In this document: positions 41,610-48,398 of the stretch, piece by piece
Layout: each line of letters starts with the position of its first letter
Numbering within the stretch: position 1 is the first letter of the stretch
Source of the DNA: Chitinophaga sp. HK235
GTDB lineage: Bacteria; Bacteroidota; Bacteroidia; Chitinophagales; Chitinophagaceae
NCBI RefSeq assembly: GCF_018255755.1
Contig: NZ_CP073766.1
Coordinates: 4,092,001-4,156,000 of the forward strand
Direction: 5' to 3'
DNA length: 64,000 nucleotides
Notes under the pieces: generated by a model
Seen by the model: only the letters and a program-made list of their open reading frames with translations
Told to the model about the DNA's origin: nothing
The model's database searches: none
Made by a program: the position numbers and the translations under genes

Positions 41610-41644
41610 ATGCCTACTCTATCGACTGGTTTTCGGCAATCCCA
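41610..41644 (-). repeat. Conserved 5' UTR element, copy 1
   Basis: On the minus strand it reads TGGGATTGCCGAAAACC, then a slightly altered spacer (one base longer), then GAGTAGGCAT. It lies 23 nt upstream of micropeptide gene 1. Confidence 0.7.
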
Positions 41645-41855
41645 GTTGGAGTTTCAATATCCGGGGTCAAATTAATAGCTATCTCTCAATATGCATGAGC
41701 TCATTTCATTCATCATCAACTAGTTTGGTCATTGTGTTCATCACAATACCATAGCGGACTGGCGGTGGTTGCCATCGTATATCGGGAGCATATTGGAATA
41801 TGCCTTGCATAAAGCGACAAACTATCCTCTTCCCCACCCTTCCGGGCATAAAAAA

Positions 41856-41881
41856 GCTCCGGGTTACCTGTGGCCCGGAGC
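41856..41881 (-). terminator. Terminator of micropeptide gene 2
   Basis: GCTCCGGG (41856-41863) and CCCGGAGC (41874-41881) give an 8-bp GC stem; on the minus strand a T6 run follows. It lies 65 nt after the ORF stop. Confidence 0.8.
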
Positions 41882-41946
41882 AATACGTTGCAAGAGAAAA
41901 TAAGTGCACTTATAGCGACTGATTCCCTTACGCGGAGGATCATTGA

Positions 41947-42015
41947 TTACAGACCTCCCAGCAGAGATTGCAGCAGTGCAATGATCGATTGGAGCAGTTG
42001 GTTGAGTAAATTCAT
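41947..42015 (-). CDS. Micropeptide gene 2 (22 residues, amphipathic)
   Basis: The ORF of 22 codons on the minus strand encodes a peptide that begins MNLLNQLLQSII and ends LLQSLLGGL. It is the closest relative of micropeptide 1; the two share the LLNQLL start and the SLLGG end. The conserved element (42038-42071) lies 22 nt upstream. TATCTTG at 42101-42095, 24 nt further upstream, may be its -7 element. A strong terminator follows, giving a predicted mRNA of about 200 nt. No signal peptide is present, so the peptide would stay in or act on the membrane, or be exported by an unknown route. Confidence 0.7.
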   Translation of the reverse strand: MNLLNQLLQSIIALLQSLLGGL

Positions 42016-42037
42016 AAGGAATGGAATTACACCTGTT

Positions 42038-42071
42038 ATGCCTACTCTTTTTATGGTTTTCGGCAATCCCA
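42038..42071 (-). repeat. Conserved 5' UTR element, copy 2
   Basis: It matches the consensus without change: GGGATTGCCGAAAACC, then ATAAAAAGA, then GTAGGCAT on the minus strand. It ends 22 nt before the ATG of micropeptide gene 2. Confidence 0.85.
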
Positions 42072-42285
42072 ATTGGTTTCATAGGAGCAACCAACAAGAT
42101 AAAAGTAAATCCTATCCGGAGAATAACATACGTTCATTTTATTCATTTCATTGACATCAAATGCATTTCCGTTCAATCCGCTGAACACGCTAATTTCATT
42201 TTACAGTAGCAGGTTATATCCAGCTCTATCACGACGTCCTTCATACATAAAAAATCATAAAATGGAAGGAGTCCTTCATAAAACA

Positions 42286-42315
42286 CAGAAGCCGTTGCTG
42301 CAGCAACGGCTTCTG
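42286..42315 (-). terminator. Perfect palindrome after micropeptide gene 3
   Basis: CAGAAGCCGTTGCTG followed directly by CAGCAACGGCTTCTG is a 15-bp perfect palindrome. On the minus strand TGTTTTATG follows. It lies about 70 nt after the ORF stop. Confidence 0.7.
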
Positions 42316-42384
42316 AATTACATGTAAAAAATTGTTTCGGCAATCACAGGGTAAATAAGCATTAAAACCCTGAATTTGCAGGGA

Positions 42385-42447
42385 TTACAGGGCACCCATC
42401 ACTGTCTGAAGAAATTTCAGGATGGCAGCAAGAATTGTGTTTAACAT
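42385..42447 (-). CDS. Micropeptide gene 3 (20 residues)
   Basis: The ORF of 20 codons on the minus strand encodes MLNTILAAILKFLQTVMGAL, again a short amphipathic helix ending in G-A-L near the SLLGG position of peptides 1 and 2. The upstream element copy at 42469-42501 is diverged. A TATTTTG at about 42536-42530 could be the -7 element, roughly 29 nt upstream of the element. A perfect palindrome follows downstream. The lower similarity of both element and peptide suggests an older or relaxed copy. Confidence 0.6.
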   Translation of the reverse strand: MLNTILAAILKFLQTVMGAL

Positions 42448-42468
42448 ACAAAAATGGTTAAGATTAAA

Positions 42469-42501
42469 GTGCTTACTCTGTTATTGGTTTTCAGCATCCC
42501 C
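42469..42501 (-). repeat. Conserved 5' UTR element, copy 3 (diverged)
   Basis: On the minus strand GGGGATGCTGAAAACC, CAATAACA, GAGTAAGCAC. Several positions differ from the consensus but the length and layout are kept. It lies 21 nt before the ATG. Confidence 0.65.
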
Positions 42502-42628
42502 AATGGCCATTCAGGTTCTGACCACACCGCAAAATAGGGGCTTCCAATCAAAAAACAACGTTCCAATTAATCCATTCCTAAGTAAGCCATTCATTTTATT
42601 CATTCGGATACCGAACTAAACAAAAAAA

Positions 42629-42650
42629 AGCCATGACGTTAGTCATGGCT
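42629..42650 (-). terminator. Terminator of micropeptide unit 4
   Basis: AGCCATGAC (42629-42637), a GTTA loop and GTCATGGCT (42642-42650) form a 9-bp stem. On the minus strand it ends in eight T, one of the strongest terminators in the window. Confidence 0.85.
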
Positions 42651-42753
42651 CTGCGGGTAACAAACACAAAAGCTCTTCCGCCAAATGCCGCCCAGTGCGG
42701 ACATCAGCAACGCATTACAACCTTTTTACAGGTAAAGAGTACACGATGACCAT
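42639..42753 (-). pseudogene. Micropeptide unit 4, frame-broken
   Basis: At the position expected for the start, an ATG (42753) opens only 12 codons before a stop. In the +1 frame, 42704-42639 encodes MSALGGIWRKSFCVCYPQSH plus one residue, and the preceding codons read NALL, so NALLMSALGG resembles the LLxSLLGG end of peptides 1 and 2. The simplest reading is an ancient copy broken by a frameshift. Its upstream element (42772-42806) also has an indel. The terminator is intact, so the RNA may still be made. Confidence 0.4.
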
Positions 42754-42771
42754 AGAAAAAATGTTTTAATC

Positions 42772-42806
42772 TCAGCTACGCTTTTACATGGTTTTCGGCA
42801 TTCTCA
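42772..42806 (-). repeat. Conserved 5' UTR element, copy 4 (diverged)
   Basis: On the minus strand GAGAATGCCGAAAACCATG, TAAAAG, CGTAGCTGA. The central TGCCGAAAACCAT is kept; the ends differ and one base is inserted. Confidence 0.6.
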
Positions 42807-42865
42807 TTGTTCGTGCGGTCTGGGGTGGCAAACAAGCTGGGGTTAAGAGCAAAGCTCATCGGGCA

Positions 42866-42973
42866 TTAACCACGATGATGGCAGCGATCGCGATCATCAT
42901 CATCATCATCGCGATGGTGACAGTGGCAAGCTAAGAGTCTGAGGAGCAGTCTGATAAATTCTTCGAAGCTCAT
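42866..42973 (-). CDS. Micropeptide gene 5 (35 residues, Cys/His/Asp tail)
   Basis: The ORF of 35 codons on the minus strand begins MSFEEFIRLLLRLLACHCHH and ends with a run of six Asp, then RDR and CHHRG. The first 15 residues form an amphipathic helix; the tail has three Cys, five His and seven Asp, which suits divalent-metal binding. It aligns with micropeptide 6 (M-x-[FW]-E-[EK]-F-I...C-H). The conserved element lies 20 nt upstream. Only 18 nt separate the micropeptide 6 stop from that element, so genes 6 and 5 are probably co-transcribed. A weak GAGC/GCTC hairpin follows. Confidence 0.65.
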   Translation of the reverse strand: MSFEEFIRLLLRLLACHCHHRDDDDDDRDRCHHRG

Positions 42974-42993
42974 AACAAACAATTTAAAACATA

Positions 42994-43027
42994 ATGCCTA
43001 CTCTTTTTATGGTTTTCGGCAATCCCA
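42994..43027 (-). repeat. Conserved 5' UTR element, copy 5
   Basis: It matches the consensus without change: GGGATTGCCGAAAACC, ATAAAAAGA, GTAGGCAT on the minus strand. It stands 20 nt before the micropeptide 5 ATG. Confidence 0.85.
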
Positions 43028-43045
43028 GAATCATTCAACGGATTA

Positions 43046-43138
43046 TTATCCGCGATGACCATGTTCATGATCATCATCATCACGAAGATGACAGAGAATA
43101 AATTTGATGAGCCACCAGATAAATTTTTCCCATTCCAT
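43046..43138 (-). CDS. Micropeptide gene 6 (30 residues, His/Asp tail)
   Basis: The ORF of 30 codons on the minus strand begins MEWEKFIWWLIKFILCHLR and continues with four Asp and a His-rich end (HEHGHRG). It is paralogous to micropeptide 5, with a Trp-rich amphipathic helix followed by C-H and an acidic/His tail. The conserved element lies 20 nt upstream and a TACATTTG -7 element (43226-43219) is 27 nt beyond that. It is the promoter-proximal gene of the array and appears to be transcribed with gene 5. Confidence 0.7.
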   Translation of the reverse strand: MEWEKFIWWLIKFILCHLRDDDDHEHGHRG

Positions 43139-43158
43139 AACAAATAATTTAAAAAATA

Positions 43159-43192
43159 ATGCCTACTCTTTTCATGGTTTTCGGCAATCCCA
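43159..43192 (-). repeat. Conserved 5' UTR element, copy 6
   Basis: On the minus strand GGGATTGCCGAAAACC, ATGAAAAGA, GTAGGCAT, with one base different from copies 2 and 5. It stands 20 nt before micropeptide gene 6. Confidence 0.85.
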
Positions 43193-43218
43193 GTAACCAA
43201 TATTAACTGGATACACTA

Positions 43219-43226
43219 CAAATGTA
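43219..43226 (-). promoter_or_regulatory. Predicted promoter of micropeptide genes 6 and 5
   Basis: TACATTTG on the minus strand is a perfect TAnnTTTG. A TTG lies 16 nt upstream. Transcription from here would place the conserved element inside the 5' UTR. Confidence 0.6.
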
Positions 43227-43395
43227 ATCGCTATTCATTATTCAATTATTATTCAATCGGTTCATTTATCATCTCCCTGTTCACTCCATTCAATACAGCA
43301 GGAATCCTAACTAAAAAGGAACCGGCCGCCATCAGCGATGTCTGCCAGTTCCTCCATTTTTGCTTGTTTTTGTCGTTTTTTTGCTTGCCAGCGAG

Positions 43396-43995
43396 TTATT
43401 TGCCACCTCTTTCTTCCTTGTAAATGGCTTTAGCCTTTGCAGAAGGCAGATAAATCTGGAAACCTACGCCCAGATTGAGTCTGTGAGAGGTAGTAGAGCT
43501 GCCGAAACCAATAGTAAGGTCGTATTTCAGGAGTCCCTCCAGCGATACGTTTGGCGTGATAAAATAAGCCAGACCAGGGCCAACACCAATGCCCAGGCCA
43601 TTGGTAGAAGCTCCGTTGGCAATATTGGTTCCCGCAAAGCCAACATTGGCTTCCACGAAGAACCTTGCTCTCTTGGAGAATTCGAGCTTTCTGATATTTT
43701 TATCTTCAAAGAAATAACGGCCGAAGGCACCAGCACCATAGCGGGTATTAGTACCGGGATTGTTTGTTGTCAGACCAAAATCCACGTATCCGCCAACTGC
43801 CAGTCCGTCTTTTATAAACCACCCGACTTTTGGGGTAAGATCAAAGCTGAAAACCGTGCTTTCTTTCTGGAAATTAAGACCGAGGTTGGTCAGACTGCTA
43901 CCGATCATAATATTTCCCTTCTGGATCTGTGCTTTAACGGTTGATCCCACCAGTACTCCGAGTGCAATAAGGGTTAAGAGACGAATTTTTTTCAT
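43396..43995 (-). CDS. Outer-membrane beta-barrel protein
   Basis: The 199-residue product has a signal peptide (MKKIRLLTLIALGVLVGSTVKAQ) followed by alternating hydrophobic/polar strands and glycine-rich turns, as in 8-stranded OmpW/OmpX-like barrels. Segments such as FSFDLTPKVGWFIKDGLAVGGYVDFGL and LGIGVGPGLAYFITPNVSLEGLLKYDL are typical. The ATG at 43995 gives a clean signal peptide; an upstream in-frame ATG adds ten residues. It lies upstream of, and on the same strand as, the micropeptide array, 170 nt from the predicted promoter of gene 6. Confidence 0.85.
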   Translation of the reverse strand: MKKIRLLTLIALGVLVGSTVKAQIQKGNIMIGSSLTNLGLNFQKESTVFSFDLTPKVGWFIKDGLAVGGYVDFGLTTNNPGTNTRYGAGAFGRYFFEDKNIRKLEFSKRARFFVEANVGFAGTNIANGASTNGLGIGVGPGLAYFITPNVSLEGLLKYDLTIGFGSSTTSHRLNLGVGFQIYLPSAKAKAIYKEERGGK

Positions 43996-44379
43996 AGTGT
44001 GCTTTTTAGTTTTAACATTTAACATACTGAATGAATAAATATGCCCATAGGCCGAAACCCAAATCAGGATTTGAGTTTTACAGCCATAGCCAATGATATT
44101 TCACATTTGGACGATGAACCAGACGATCTTAGCGGCAGGGGATAATTTGGGTATGAGGAAGCGTTTCAAACAATCACAAACACATGCATTTCTTAACTGC
44201 AACAAAACTACTGAAAATGAATTATATAGCTTTCACCTTGTTAAAAAAAACTTAAAAAAATATCATAATCGGCTTCTTTGCCCATAATATTTAAGTTTAT
44301 CATATAAGCTATAACAATCAACCTTTGATGTTGTTGAGCTGGGTACCCGGACTAATCTGCACAAGTTTTCAACACCAGG
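43996..44379. other. AT-rich gap before the deacetylase gene
   Basis: About 380 nt with no supported gene. It presumably carries the beta-barrel promoter and the downstream region of the deacetylase gene. No terminator hairpin stands out. Confidence 0.4.
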
Positions 44380-45144
44380 TCACAGCATATCGATATGGGC
44401 GCAAAAACGGCCTTGCTGCTGAAGGAATTGCAGGAATCCTTCCATTTTCTGTTCCATTTTATTGCCGGAGATGCGACTGATATAGGAAGGGAGGGCATAA
44501 TTGCGGATATCCACCAGTTCCCAGGGGTGAAAATAAAAAGAGAGGTAGTTGTCCTTTCTGAGGATGGTTTTACTGAAGTGGCGGGTTATCCACAGGGGGG
44601 CGTTTTTAACACTGAGCCAGAACACAGGGTAGCGGATGAGGGGGGAAACGGAAGAAGGGATGATCCAGATGTTGTTATCACGGAACATGGTCCGGGGTAG
44701 ATGTCTGTTGTTGTAACGACCGGGCAGCCAGGTAGGGTTAAGGGAAGCGTCGTAGAGGTATCCGGCTTCCTTAAGGGCCTGGAGGTTGACTTTCCGGAGG
44801 CGGGGCATGCGGAATCCGCGGACCTGCTGGCCACTGATTTCCTGCAGGGCGAGACGCGACCCTTCCAGGTCGGCATCGGAAAAAGAGCTGTGATAATAGG
44901 CATGAGAAGCGATCTCATGTTTGGCGGCCACCTGTCTGATGAGTTCCGGGTAATGCTGGGCCCAGTAGGCGGTGATAAAAAAGGTGGCTCGTACGTTGTA
45001 TTTATCAAAAAGGTCGAGGGTTGTTTGCAGGCCTTTTCTGGATATTTCCAGTTTTTCCTGCAGGGGTACCTGGCGTCCAAATTCTTCGGGGATATCAAAT
45101 TCTTCCACGTCTACACTGATCAATATCCTTTTCTCCTGATTCAT
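44380..45144 (-). CDS. Polysaccharide deacetylase-type protein
   Basis: The 254-residue product has the NodB-homology fold. The catalytic first motif reads SVDVEEF (Asp12, Glu14), the metal-binding motif is SHAYYH (His81, His85), and GFRMPR and FYFHPWE are typical of carbohydrate esterase 4 relatives. There is no signal peptide, so it likely acts in the cytoplasm on a lipid-linked or nucleotide sugar. The start is 2 nt from the stop of the glycosyltransferase upstream, so the two form an operon, probably for glycan synthesis or modification. Confidence 0.88.
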   Translation of the reverse strand: MNQEKRILISVDVEEFDIPEEFGRQVPLQEKLEISRKGLQTTLDLFDKYNVRATFFITAYWAQHYPELIRQVAAKHEIASHAYYHSSFSDADLEGSRLALQEISGQQVRGFRMPRLRKVNLQALKEAGYLYDASLNPTWLPGRYNNRHLPRTMFRDNNIWIIPSSVSPLIRYPVFWLSVKNAPLWITRHFSKTILRKDNYLSFYFHPWELVDIRNYALPSYISRISGNKMEQKMEGFLQFLQQQGRFCAHIDML

Positions 45145-45146
45145 AG

Positions 45147-45923
45147 TTAGTTAGCACTGATAATAATCCGGCAATAATTTCTAAGTTCTTTCAGCAGCAG
45201 TTTAATTCTAAAGGCGCTGAAGCTGATTCCGGGGCGGCAAAATACATCAACTGCGCCAATTTTGAGGCGGGGATTTTTACCTGCTTTGTAGAGGAATTCG
45301 CTATCATACAGGAAACCGTCGATGGTGGTATTGAGGAGAACAGATTTTCCGTGGGCGTTAAATCCTTTGAGGCCGGCCTGGGCATCGTTTACCTTGAGGC
45401 GGAGCACTGTTTTGTTAAGCATACGACTGATGCGGGTAATGATGCGTCTTTTACGGGGCAGTTCCCGGAGATAGGCGGCGCCTCTTTCACCAGCTACCAC
45501 ATCGAGGCCCTTCTGAAGCTGGTCATATGCTTTTCTGACAGCGTCGACACCGAAGGGGAAATCGAGATCGGTATATACCTGGAATGCGTGGCGGGCGTTT
45601 TTAACCCCTTCTCTGACAGCGTATCCTTTACCGCGGTTCTGTTCATAGCTGACGATGATAATACCGGGAATAGCAGCTTCGAGCCAGGATATATGCTGGC
45701 TGGTGAAGTTGCGGAGCGAGCCATCATTGACCAGGATCAGCTGGACAGGGACATCGCCCATGAGGCGGACTACCTCGTGATAATGCCTAATCAGCGATTC
45801 CACCCAGGGTCCTGATGGGTTCCAACAGGGCAGAATCACATCCAGGCCGGGTGCCAGTGCAATCTGCTCACCCGTTTCGTATTTAACAGTTGCAGGAGGT
45901 ACTTGTATTAATTCCAGATACAT
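45147..45923 (-). CDS. Family 2 glycosyltransferase
   Basis: The 258-residue GT-A fold enzyme is of the dolichol-phosphate mannosyltransferase-like type. It shows LDVILPCWNPSG (about 28-39), LILVNDGSL, the EQNRGKGYAVREG loop and the DxD-like TDLDFPFG. A C-terminal basic amphipathic part may contact the membrane. It begins an operon with the polysaccharide deacetylase; the pair may add and edit a sugar on a lipid carrier. The substrate is unknown. Confidence 0.88.
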   Translation of the reverse strand: MYLELIQVPPATVKYETGEQIALAPGLDVILPCWNPSGPWVESLIRHYHEVVRLMGDVPVQLILVNDGSLRNFTSQHISWLEAAIPGIIIVSYEQNRGKGYAVREGVKNARHAFQVYTDLDFPFGVDAVRKAYDQLQKGLDVVAGERGAAYLRELPRKRRIITRISRMLNKTVLRLKVNDAQAGLKGFNAHGKSVLLNTTIDGFLYDSEFLYKAGKNPRLKIGAVDVFCRPGISFSAFRIKLLLKELRNYCRIIISAN

Positions 45924-46044
45924 ATTGTGGTTAAGTCGGCTATCAGTAATAAAAAATACAGGCTCTGTTAGTTTGCATTTTCCCTAGTATGACGAAAAAA
46001 AAGATAGTACCCCCTAGTGCTTGGAAAGAAAATCAATAAAAAAA

Positions 46045-46063
46045 GGTCCTGAAGAGCAGGACC
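46045..46063 (-). terminator. Second hairpin terminator beyond fusA
   Basis: GGTCCTG (46045-46051) and CAGGACC (46057-46063) form the stem; on the minus strand TTTTTTTATTG follows. It lies about 95 nt beyond the fusA terminator. Confidence 0.8.
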
Positions 46064-46156
46064 CTGGCATTTGGCAAAAAGTACGTTCAGTTGCAGGTTA
46101 TGTTCCCTCAATTTATCGAAAAAAGGGCAATTGGCAATAGCATGTTCATGTAAGTA

Positions 46157-46192
46157 AAAAAGGTTGTCCCGCTTACGCAGGACAACCTTTTT
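46157..46192 (-). terminator. Terminator of fusA
   Basis: AAAAAGGTTGTCC and GGACAACCTTTTT pair over 13 bp around a CGCTTACGCA loop, 18 nt after the fusA stop. Confidence 0.9.
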
Positions 46193-46210
46193 CTATCGAA
46201 AAAATATGTA

Positions 46211-48355
46211 TTAGGCGTTTACTTTACCTTTTACTTTCGCGATCACCTCTTCGGCTACGGCGTTCGGAGCCGGAGCGTAGTGGGAGAATTCCATGATAGA
46301 GCTCGCACGGCCGGAAGACAGTGAACGCAGCTGCGTTACGTAACCGAACATTTCGCTCAAAGGAACTTTGGCTTTGATAACCTGTACACCATTTTTGGAG
46401 TCCATACCTTCCAGCATACCGCGACGGCGGTTGAGGTCACCGGTAACGTCACCCATGTACTGGTCAGGAGTTTGTACTTCCACTTTCATGATAGGCTCCA
46501 GCAGAACTGGTTTAGCTTTGCGGGCAGCTTCACGGAAAGCTTGTTTGGCGCACAATTCGAAGGACATTGCGTCAGAATCCACCTGGTGGTAAGATCCGTC
46601 GAACAAACGTACTCTCAGGTTTACCAGCGGGAAGTTAGCCAGTACACCCTGGCTCATGGATTGTTCGAAACCTTTCTGGACAGCAGGGATAAATTCTTTC
46701 GGGATAGCACCACCGAAGATATCGTTGATGAACTGGAAAGATTTACCATCGTTTTCTTTCATCCATTCTGCATCAGCAGGTCCGATTTCCACCTGGATAT
46801 CAGCGAATTTACCGCGACCACCAGTTTGTTTTTTGAATACCTCGCGGTGTTCTATTTTGGAAGTCAGGGCTTCTTTGTAGGCAACCTGCGGAGCACCCTG
46901 GTTAACTTCCACCTTGAATTCGCGACGCATACGGTCAAGAATGATTTCGAGGTGCAGCTCACCCATACCGCTCAGTACGGTTTGACCGGTTTCTTCGTCG
47001 GTTTTAGCTTTCAGGGTAGGATCTTCTTCTACCAGTTTAGCGATGGCCATACCCATTTTATCAACGTCGGCCTGAGTTTTAGGCTCGATAGCGATGTCGA
47101 TTACCGGTTCAGGGAATGTCATAGATTCCAGGATGATCGGATTGTTTTCATCGCAGAGGGTGTCACCGGTTTTGATATCTTTAAAACCAACAGCAGCGCC
47201 GATATCACCAGCTTCGATGAAGTCAACGGGGTTCTGCTTGTTAGCGTGCATCTGCATGATACGGCTGATACGCTCGTTTTTGCCGGTACGTGTGTTCAGG
47301 ATGTAGGAACCTGCATCCAGGTGACCGGAGTAAGCGCGGAAGAATGCCAGACGACCTACGAAAGGATCGGTCATGATTTTGAACGCCAGGGCAGAGAATG
47401 GTTCTTTTGCGTCTGGTTTACGTTCGATTTCAGCGCCAGTGTCAGGGTCTGTACCTTTAACTGCTTCGATGTCCATTGGAGAAGGCAGGTAACGGCAAAC
47501 CGCATCCAGCATTTTCTGAACACCTTTGTTTTTGAAGGAAGAACCGCACATCATTGGGATGATAGCGATGTCGATGGTTGCTTTACGGATAGCTTCGTGG
47601 ATTTCAGCTTCGGAGATAGAGTTAGGATCTTCGAAGAATTTCTCCATCAGGGTATCGTCGTATTCAGCAACAGCTTCTACCAGTTTAGCTCTCCATTCTT
47701 CTGCCTCTTCTTTCATATCGGCAGGAATTTCGATTTCCTGGTAAGTAGCACCTTTACCTTCTTCGTCCCAGATGATACCTTTCATGGTGATCAGGTCAAC
47801 CACACCTTTGAAAGTATCTTCAGCACCGATAGGCAGGGTTAAAGGAACGGGGTTAGCACCCAGCATTTCTTTTACCTGTTTTACCACATTCAGGAAGTCG
47901 GCACCGGAACGGTCCATTTTGTTAACGAAACCGATACGGGGTACGCGGTAGCGGTTAGCCTGGCGCCAAACGGTTTCAGACTGAGGTTCAACACCGGATA
48001 CGGCGCAGAACAGTGCTACCAGACCGTCCAGTACACGCAGAGAGCGTTCTACCTCAACGGTGAAGTCCACGTGGCCTGGGGTATCGATGATGTTGAATTT
48101 AAATTGCTTAGTATCCGGAAGAGCTTTACCTTGTAAGGTTGGGAAATTCCAAAAACAAGTGGTAGCAGCAGATGTGATGGTAATACCTCTCTCCTGCTCC
48201 TGTGCCATCCAGTCCATGGTGGCAGCACCTTCGTGCACCTCACCAATTTTGTGGGATTTACCTGTGTAATACAGGATACGCTCTGTGGTAGTGGTTTTAC
48301 CCGCATCGATGTGCGCCGCAATACCAAAGTTCCTTTGAAATCTTAAGTCTGCCAT
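46211..48355 (-). CDS. fusA: Elongation factor G
   Basis: The 714-residue GTPase drives translocation of tRNA and mRNA and also helps ribosome recycling. The G1 motif AHIDAGKTTTTER, switch II DTPGHVDF and NKMDRSGAD are present; domains II-V continue to the end, with SGMGELHLEIILDRM and GRASSIMEFSHYAPAP in the last part. The length is normal. It is separated from rpsG/rpsL by ~4.7 kb and from rpsJ by ~5.1 kb of inserted genes, and has its own TACCTTTG promoter and terminator. Confidence 0.98.
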   Translation of the reverse strand: MADLRFQRNFGIAAHIDAGKTTTTERILYYTGKSHKIGEVHEGAATMDWMAQEQERGITITSAATTCFWNFPTLQGKALPDTKQFKFNIIDTPGHVDFTVEVERSLRVLDGLVALFCAVSGVEPQSETVWRQANRYRVPRIGFVNKMDRSGADFLNVVKQVKEMLGANPVPLTLPIGAEDTFKGVVDLITMKGIIWDEEGKGATYQEIEIPADMKEEAEEWRAKLVEAVAEYDDTLMEKFFEDPNSISEAEIHEAIRKATIDIAIIPMMCGSSFKNKGVQKMLDAVCRYLPSPMDIEAVKGTDPDTGAEIERKPDAKEPFSALAFKIMTDPFVGRLAFFRAYSGHLDAGSYILNTRTGKNERISRIMQMHANKQNPVDFIEAGDIGAAVGFKDIKTGDTLCDENNPIILESMTFPEPVIDIAIEPKTQADVDKMGMAIAKLVEEDPTLKAKTDEETGQTVLSGMGELHLEIILDRMRREFKVEVNQGAPQVAYKEALTSKIEHREVFKKQTGGRGKFADIQVEIGPADAEWMKENDGKSFQFINDIFGGAIPKEFIPAVQKGFEQSMSQGVLANFPLVNLRVRLFDGSYHQVDSDAMSFELCAKQAFREAARKAKPVLLEPIMKVEVQTPDQYMGDVTGDLNRRRGMLEGMDSKNGVQVIKAKVPLSEMFGYVTQLRSLSSGRASSIMEFSHYAPAPNAVAEEVIAKVKGKVNA

Positions 48356-48390
48356 AATATTAAAATGACTAAATAATGCAATTTGGGGGG

Positions 48391-48398
48391 CAAAGGTA
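48391..48398 (-). promoter_or_regulatory. Predicted -7 element of fusA
   Basis: TACCTTTG on the minus strand is followed by CCCCCC, echoing the rpsJ and rpsL promoters. A -33 element at the usual distance is not evident. Confidence 0.6.

Noticed and set aside
41610..43192. CRISPR-like repeats
   Set aside because: Six repeats of 34 nt are spaced irregularly by 165-430 nt and have ORFs between them; no cas genes are present.
42993..43200. Plus-strand peptides MPTLFMVFGNP in the repeat copies
   Set aside because: They arise from the conserved element read in the opposite direction. The frame is not kept in all copies (one-base indels in copies 1 and 4), and the minus-strand ORFs have promoters and terminators.
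42970..43200. A 76-codon minus-strand frame running through repeat copies 6 and 5
   Set aside because: It crosses both elements in a different frame from the micropeptides and contains GIAENH twice only because the element is repeated.
44586..44594. A TTATCCACA box inside the deacetylase gene
   Set aside because: A single DnaA-box match in a coding region is expected by chance in a window of this size.
46472..47842. A 456-codon open frame on the plus strand inside fusA
   Set aside because: It is the antisense shadow of fusA. Its product is Phe- and His-rich with no domain, and fusA on the other strand is certain.
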